In this document: positions 58,022 to 64,000 of the stretch, in pieces
Layout: every line of letters begins with the position of its first letter
Position numbering within the stretch: position 1 is the first letter of the stretch
From: Chamaecrista fasciculata
Taxonomy: Eukaryota; Streptophyta; Magnoliopsida; Fabales; Fabaceae
NCBI GenBank assembly: GCA_003254925.1
Contig: QANZ01047229.1
Span: 1 to 64,000 of the forward strand
Length of the DNA: 64,000 nt
Direction of reading: 5' to 3'
Program-made: the position numbers and the translations under genes
The notes under the pieces: model-generated
Told to the model about the DNA's origin: nothing
What the model saw: only the letters and a program-made list of their open reading frames with translations
The model's database searches: none

Positions 58022-58031
58022 CTTTATATAG
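58022..58031 (-). promoter_or_regulatory. TATA box before the 57906 first exon
   Basis: The minus strand reads ctatataaag about 115 bp upstream of the ATG. The spacing, and the following 'aatagccgc...cgcttac' block, match the promoters at 33556 and 38567. Confidence 0.6.
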
Positions 58032-59182
58032 TCTGCGAAAAACCTAGGGTTAGTTTGAAAACATTGAATGTAGACAACTAATAAAATTATTTCTGAAGAT
58101 TCTACGCATTGTCGTTGTTACGTTTAATTAGCTTCGTGGAAGATATTTGTAAGTAAACACAATCTAGATTTTTCTTTTTGTAATAATATATGATTATCAT
58201 ATGTTCTTAGGATTAATATTGTTAAAACTTATCTAATCATGTCTTCATAGCATTAGTTAAAAAATATTAAATTAATGATTTAGTCCCTAAAAGATGATAG
58301 ATTACTCAATTTAGTCCAAAAGATAAAATTATCAGATTTAGTCTTCAAAAGATGCAATTACAATCATTATAGTCTCTTGTCAAAGATACTTACTAAAATT
58401 TCACGATAAATCTTATGTGCTTCTAAATTTCACGAATTAGGGACGGATTCCGTCCCTTATTGTAGAAAATTTTGTCCCTAATCACGTTAGGGATGGAATT
58501 AGGGACAGATCTCATTCCGTCGATAAACGTTTCGTCCCAAATGTTTAGGGACGGAATTTTGTTTCGTCCCTAATTAGGGACGAAAATATCTGTCGTTAAA
58601 TTCGTCTCTGGTTAGCGACAATATGTGTTGTCCCTTAATCCGTCCTTAATTCGGGATAGAATAGTACTCCCAAATTTCGTCCCTAATTGGAGACTGAATA
58701 TTTTGTTTCTAATTTCGTCCCTATCTTAGGGACAAAATATTCCGTCCCTATCTATCGTCCCTAAATCCCTAAATTGTATCTTTTCTCCGGACACATGCAT
58801 TGTGATTAGGGATGGAAATTTCGTCCTTAAATTTCCGTCCCTAAAATATTATCAATTTTTTTAAATGATCTTTTAAAAATTAATTATCAATTTAATTATA
58901 ATAATTATAATTAAAAATTCCAAATTAATATTAACATATTCAAACATTCAATAAAATTAATATATTCATTTATTGAAATAAAACATCACATACTAATGTA
59001 ATCGACATTTAATGTCAAGTAGTTATATGGTTACAACTAAAATAAATAAATTCAAGACCTAAAACATAAAAGATCTAAGCATAAGAAAGATAAATATCTC
59101 ACGTTGCCTCTAATGTCAAGTAGTTATCAAAGCTAAAATAGATAAATTTAAAACATAAAAATCAAAAAATCTAAGCATGACG

Positions 59183-59614
59183 AAGATCAATCTCTCATAT
59201 TGCCTCTAGAACTGATGGGACTACAGCTTGGAGTGCAGCTAGGACTACGACTGGGGCTGTTGTCACTGCTGCCACAACGACGATAACTCCTATATCTTCG
59301 TTGTCTCTTCTGGCTTCGACAGCTATGATGTTGACTTATTTTTTCGCCAATAATTTTTTGAAAAGCTTTTCATGATGAGCTAATTGTTCAGCTTGAGTCT
59401 CTATAATCACTAGTAAAGTTTTTTCTCTTTCATCAGCCACAACTCCTATAACATCCCTCAAAATTTTTTCACTTTTATCTAACTCTTCCTTGAATAAGGG
59501 ATGCATCCAAGCCCTATCAATAGATGTAGAAGAGCCCTGACTAGAGCAAACAATTGCTTCAGCCTCTGAACCAATTCCAAAAATTCGCCCCTTCTTGGTT
59601 TTGCCACCAACTAC
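59183..59614 (-). pseudogene. En/Spm-type (Ptta) transposase, C-terminal part
   Basis: After the LTR junction the frame reads VVGGKTKKGRIFGIGSEAEA, the conserved 'W-x-x-V-G-G-x-K-K-G-R-x-x-G-x-G-S' block of the plant Ptta/En/Spm transposase family. A coiled-coil-like helix follows (IIETQAEQLAHHEKLFKKLL), ending at a stop at 59338-59336. In another frame the next 50 codons are Arg/Ser-rich and end at about 59183, so a one-base shift may have cut off an RS-like tail. Confidence 0.65.
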
Positions 59615-61735
59615 TGTTGGAGATTGTGCCCTAGGGCCAATCATTTTATGTATATGTTTTGAACATATTGATTAATTTATGGAGATAAATTAATGTGTTA
59701 TCATATTATTAGCATGTTTACTATGATAGCATCCTTGATTAATTATGAGATAATTAATCTAAATCTGTCCCTGGTCGATTATTCTCTTGGGAGCGAGAAT
59801 GAACTAAGACCAGCATGACCTCGGTGTATGGAGATACATGCACTAGATGCTTTACGAGAGTCATGGTACAATGAGTAAGGGGTTACAAGTTGCTGGACTG
59901 ACCCGGAGAGTCCTGCATGGGTTTAGTCATTAGCTAGTCTCTCCTATACGCCTGTCACGATGCCTTAGACCTGAGGTCTTGACTATTCCGGCGTTGTAGT
60001 TGTCAGACTTTGGTCTAGTCTAACGTTGCCCGTAGCAGGGTGGCCATAAGGGCTAGGTACGAGTTTGGTTGATTGCAGTGCTGAGGAATGTGGTTGACCA
60101 AGATGGGATTTTGTCCCTCATATATAGATGAGAGATATCTAACTGGCGCCCTCGATGAGTCTGTCCAAAGAAAGAGTGGCCACTCAGGAAAATGGGACTA
60201 ACTCAGGAAATCGAGAAAGTTGAGGTTTGGATTATGGATGACTTTCCCGTGCCTAATCCATGACCAAGATATTGTGCGACAATAGGGTCTATGACAAGGT
60301 GGTACTAAGGTTAAATTGATCTTTTTGATAAAATGATAACTCACGTGTTTTGGGTAGTCGTGATGGCTTGCCAGAGTCCGCTCTCGACTTGTGAGTCATA
60401 GGGATGGCTTGCTGCCAACTTCACGTGGGGCCTGCTGGGTCACACATGAGCAGGATCTGGACACCGCTTAATGGGACACGAATTAGGGTTAAGTCGTGAG
60501 TCACTCCGGTGACACAATTTAAGACATAGATAAATGTCTGGGACATAAAGTCATGTCTTAAATTAAATCTACGGTTGAGATATTTAAATTTGTGGGACAA
60601 GTTTAAATATATTAATTGTTAAATAGTTAATTAGATTAATCTATTTACAATTATAATATTAGGAAATAATAAATTAGATAATGTTCCTAAAAGTTAGGAG
60701 ATTATTGATTTATTAAATTCACTAATATTGGGATAAAATAGGATGAGGGTGGCGCCTCATAGAGAAGATTTTAATTAATAGAAATGTTTTATTAATTAAA
60801 GTCATGAATTTGAATTCAAAAGATTTGATCTAGATTTCATATTCAAAAGATTTGAATTAAAGATATTAGGGTAATATTTTAATTCAAAATCTTTGGAAGA
60901 TAATAAGTTCTTAAGAGTTAGGAATGTTTTTTATTTATAAAATTCCAAAAATAATTTGGGGAGGTTGGCGCATTGCACTTGTGGGACCCAAGGGAAGATT
61001 TGATCTTCCATTTGATTCTCAAAGATTGCAATTTGAATTTGAATTGAAATATTAAGGTAATATTTTAATTGGAAATTCAAGTCCTAAAATTGTGATATTA
61101 TTGTAGTCTCATAATTTTATAATTTAATAATCCTATAATTTAGGGATTCCCGAATTATAATTATCAAAATTCCCCAACTATATTAAAAACCCTAGGCAAG
61201 TTGACTTGGGTGAGGAGAATTCATTAAGTGAATTTTTGCTTTTCTTCTCAAGTGTGACTAGAGAGAGAAAATCGCACAACTCCATAGCTAGAGAGAGAAA
61301 CTCGAATTTCTCCAAGAGTGAAAGAGAAATCGAGTTGTCTTGTTACTAGGGTTTTGCGAGAGAAAACAAAAAGGAGTTCTTGTTGTTCTTGCGCCACTCA
61401 TCCTCTTGGTTCAAGAAAGTGTTCTTGATCACCAAGAACTGTAGATTGGAGTTCCCTTGTTCTTTTGGAGAAAAGAACAGAAGGCTAGCACCTTGGTGCC
61501 AACAAACTGCTCGTGTGGATTACTGGCGGAGGAAGGACGCTTCAAGTGGATTTCTCAGAAACGCACCGTTCAACTGGACCGATTGAAACCTTGAGGTAAG
61601 ACTCTATCCTTCACCGGTTTAAATTCTGCTAGCGGATCCGTAGGGAAATCTTTTGGTCCTTTGCGCCATTTAAAGGTTTATTTTTAATTTTTATTTTTGC
61701 TTCCGCTGCGCGCTTTGGGCCCTGATTTCCCAACA
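59615..61735 (+). mobile_element. Solo LTR, 2.1 kb, splitting the transposase gene
   Basis: The insert starts TGTTGGAGATTG and ends TTTCCCAACA, with exact 5-bp duplications ACTAC at 59610-59614 and 61736-61740. Taking it out joins the transposase as IWLEVVGGKTKKGR in one frame. A TATA-like catatatag is at about 60118. An open frame at 61380-61586 is inside the LTR and not a gene. A second copy in the other orientation begins at the left edge of the window. Confidence 0.85.
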
Positions 61736-61866
61736 ACTACTTCCAACCATATTGCAGTCTCGTCTATTTCTAGAGAAGTTTCATCAATATCTCCTCCATC
61801 ACTAGGATGAGTGGAAGCCTGAGAAGATCTTGCCAACTTTACCCTCGTGTACTTTTCCTGTGACAA
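61736..61866 (-). pseudogene. En/Spm-type transposase, exon before the LTR
   Basis: The minus strand encodes KYTRVKLARSSQASTHPSDG, then an acidic stretch and ETAIWLEVV, which runs straight into the conserved block at 59614. An acceptor-like ttgttTGTCACAG precedes it at about 61860. The N-terminal exons are not recognised. Confidence 0.6.
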
Positions 61867-62704
61867 ACAACAATTTAAAATAACTTAAACAATTCAACAA
61901 TCAAGATTTCATCACTTGTCTAAATGATCTAACAACTTCTTATAGACCAAAATTATATGTACTGACATTTAGATAGGCTGCTCTTTGATCAACAAACTCA
62001 TTTGTTCACTTCCTTCTATGAGTCCTGATAAATAACTCAAAGGGTAGGATCTCGTCCTAATTCTTCTCTCTGCAAATTACATTGAAAAATAAGATATTAA
62101 ATAAATAATAGAACAATTAATCAAACAAACAAAATTTCCTCCAAAAATTGTATGACAAAATAAGTAATTCATCTACAGAATGACCAATTATAGTAACTTT
62201 AAATTTTCAGCGATTTCAGTTTTGGTCCCTCTGTCATTTCCATTAATTTGTGTTGTTTTTGCATTTCTATTCCATTTCATGAAGAATTCATGGATTAGGG
62301 ACCAAGATATAAGGTTTGAGAATCTTCAGGGATGCTCTTTCACTTTAATTTTGATAGTCATGGACTAAAGTGAAAGGGACTTGAAGTTTTCAGGACTAAA
62401 CTGTAATTTAAAATAGATGGAGAGGACTAATGATGGGAGGTTTTTAAAACATATGGGACCAAAACTGAGACAAAAAAGATATAGGACTGATTTTGGACCT
62501 AGAGCAACGATACAGGACCAAATACGAGACAAAAAAAGTTATAGGACTGATTTGGGAAATTGAGCAAAGTTACAGGACCAAATTCGAGACAAAAAAAAAA
62601 GTTATAGGACTGATTTGGGAACTGCAGCAAAGTTACAGGACCAAATTCACACTTTGGCCCAACATATATAAATATCTAAAATAGACCAATAGATTAGGAG
62701 GGAT
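61867..62704. other. Non-coding DNA with a periodic repeat
   Basis: From 62450 to 62650 the unit 'ggactgatttgggaNNt(a)gagcaaagttacaggaccaaattcgagacaaaaaaagttata' occurs about three times with a period of about 63 bp. It is the right arm of a TIR-like repeat whose left arm starts near 62200 ('tttcagttttggtccctctg'). The open frame at 62493-62684 only reflects the period. Confidence 0.5.
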
Positions 62705-63095
62705 TTAAATTACCATAATCTTGCTGAATGTTTAGCTATTCTTGATGCCATTCGTTTCTCCATTAATCTTGGATCTCCGCAGGTTGTTATTGAATCTGAT
62801 TCTGCTGTTGCTGTCTAGTTTGTTACTAGGGTGGTCGCTCCGTCTCACCCTTGTTCAAGTTTGGTCACACAGATGCGGAGTGTTATGAGTAAGAGTAACA
62901 TTAACTTTCTGTTTGTGCATGTCTTTCGTGAGGCGAAATATGTTGCTGACTTGCTGGCAAACCTTGCCCACTCCTACCCCATTGGCGTTCATACTCTGGA
63001 GGATGCTCCTGGTGGTTGTGCGGGTTTGTTAGAGAATGATTGTAGAGGTGTTTTTATCCCTCGCTCTGTGCTTGGCTAGTTTGTCCATGTTTTCT
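62705..63095 (+). pseudogene. LINE 3' end: RNase H domain and tail
   Basis: The plus strand encodes AECLAILDAIRFSINLG, VVIESDSAVAV, a TAG, then NINFLFVHVFREAKYVADLL and CRGVFIPRSVLG with a stop at 63079. The E-S-D-S and R-E-x-N-x-x-A-D-x-L-A pattern marks the RNase H domain at the C-terminus of plant LINE ORF2 (here the Asn of R-E-x-N is Tyr). A short A-rich run follows at 63105-63111. The 5' part is missing. Confidence 0.75.
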
Positions 63096-63126
63096 TTTGT
63101 TTACCAAAAAAAATTACCATAAAACC

Positions 63127-63993
63127 AAATGCATTGTTTGGATACAAGAATACTAGTAATTTAATTTTCCCGAGAATTTAATATTAGTAATTTAATTCCA
63201 TCTCAAGAAGTGGAATTTGTAAAATTCACCACGGACTTTTTGCTCTTAGTCTCCTTTCTCTCCACATACATGTGTAAGACGACAATATGACACCAATTTT
63301 TTGGATCGGGCTAGATCGAGTCGAAATTTTTGGGTCAAGCCGGACCAAACCAAAATTTTAAGGTCAGGCCGAACCGAGTCAAATTTTTTAATCCGAGATG
63401 AATTTTTCGGGCCAAACCGAATCGAGTGAATTTTTTGCGGACCAGGTCAGACCGAGTCTAATTGTTCGAGCTAGACCAAACACAGTCAAATTGTGGCTGG
63501 ACCGGATTAAATTTTTAGGGCCAAAACGGACCAAGTCGAATTTTTCGGGTCGAGCCGAACCAAGCTGATTTTAACAGGGTCCAGTCTAAGCCTAAAAATG
63601 TTGACTCGATCCGACCCGACCCGGCCTGAAAAATTCGACTCGGTCTGCCTCAACCTGAAAAATGTGACTTGGTCTGGCCCGACTCGAAAAAATTGACTCG
63701 CTCTACCTCGGCTCGAAAAGTTTCGGTCGATTGGGCTTGACTTTAAAATTTTGCCTCGATCCGACTCAGCCCAAAAAACTCGACCTGGTCCACCTCGGCC
63801 CGAAAATTTTGACCCGCGTCGACGGACTAGACTCGGTCCAAGCTAGGCTAAATCAAATCGAGTTCTTCGAGACCAAAATGAAACCGACCCCATAGTTTGA
63901 GGATCAAAACAGAATTAAAAAATTGCTTGTGGATCAAAATATAACTAGAAATTTGAATTCAAATGTCTAATTGTTATGCAAACAAGGTATTTT
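63127..63993. mobile_element. Palindromic element, uninterrupted copy
   Basis: The ends AAATGCATTGTTTGGATAC and AAATACCTTGTTTGCATAA (read from the right) match those of the element at 26753-29340. The left arm repeats units like 'cgggccagaccgagtcgaatttt' to about 63580; there the orientation flips, and 'gacccgacccggcctgaaaaattcgactcgg' units continue to about 63850. Units are more diverged than in the first element. A 'tctcctttctctcNNNNNNcatgtgtaagacgac' block precedes the array in both. Confidence 0.65.
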
Positions 63994-64000
63994 AAACGTA

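Larger units (their letters stand above)
58431..61866 (-). mobile_element. CACTA-like (En/Spm) element, partial, with nested LTR
   Basis: A dense cluster of subterminal repeats, 'agggacggaatt' and its complement, fills 58431-58850, and the edge reads CACGAATTAGGG, a variant of the CACTA terminus. Upstream on the same strand lies a gene piece of the plant En/Spm-type (Ptta) transposase family (59644-59336 and 61866-61736). The other terminus was not found. The solo LTR at 59615-61735 is nested in it. Confidence 0.6.

Noticed and set aside
61380..61586. 68-codon plus-strand open frame
   Set aside because: It lies wholly inside the 2.1-kb solo LTR and shows no domain.
62493..62684. 63-codon frame with the repeated phrase 'SYRTKFETKKKVIGLIWE'
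   Set aside because: The protein repeat mirrors a DNA repeat of about 63 bp in a MITE-like arm; it is not a repeat protein.

Overview
The window is nuclear DNA from a flowering plant, probably a eudicot. It is AT-rich. Split genes have GT-AG introns. Plant-specific families are present: NB-LRR resistance genes, an F-box/FBD gene, a vacuolar NHX antiporter, a YODA-type MAPKKK and an FVE/MSI4-type WD40 gene. The transposons are typical of plants: Ty1-copia with an initiator-Met-tRNA primer site, MULE-type MITEs with 9-bp target duplications, an En/Spm-type transposase, an Au-like SINE tail and L1-type LINEs. A legume or related rosid is my guess, from the helical tail on the first NB-LRR gene and from the repeat style; the sequence does not prove it. 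No rRNA, tRNA or CRISPR array was seen. LAYOUT: 1-7.3 kb holds LINE fragments and MITEs. 7.4-25.7 kb is one dismembered CC-NB-ARC-LRR gene (NLR1, + strand), blown apart by insertions: a 184-bp solo LTR in an exon, a 2.6-kb TIR/foldback element at an LRR exon, and a Ty1-copia element in the next intron. It also has an internal deletion that removed the P-loop and a block of linker exons that now lies on the opposite strand. Its C-terminal helical-tail exon at 25.2-25.7 kb is still open. 26-31 kb holds a copia fragment, a palindromic element built of GC-rich units of about 30 bp and split by a 1.4-kb solo LTR, and a LINE fragment. 31.2-40.0 kb is a tandem duplication with a promoter plus first exon in each copy and an FBD-domain remnant between them. 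40-45.5 kb has an FVE-like exon and little else. 45.5-48.4 kb is an NHX antiporter (- strand) that lacks its N-terminal exons and a conserved central block. 50.9-53.8 kb is a second NB-LRR (RGA type, - strand) with intact nucleotide-binding motifs but with stops, frameshifts and an LRR deletion. 56.3-58.0 kb holds kinase-domain exons of a MAPKKK (- strand) and a third copy of the promoter/first exon seen at 33.7 and 38.7 kb. 58.4-61.9 kb is a CACTA-like element whose transposase reading frame is cut by a 2.1-kb solo LTR. 62.7-64.0 kb has a LINE RNase H tail and a second, uninterrupted palindromic element. I see no gene that is certainly intact. The region reads as a graveyard of resistance, signalling and transport gene pieces mixed with nested transposons. 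Solo LTRs are frequent (four with a 5-bp target duplication, exact in three), and only one LTR element keeps both LTRs. Several insertions have exact target duplications, so the order of events can be read from the sequence.
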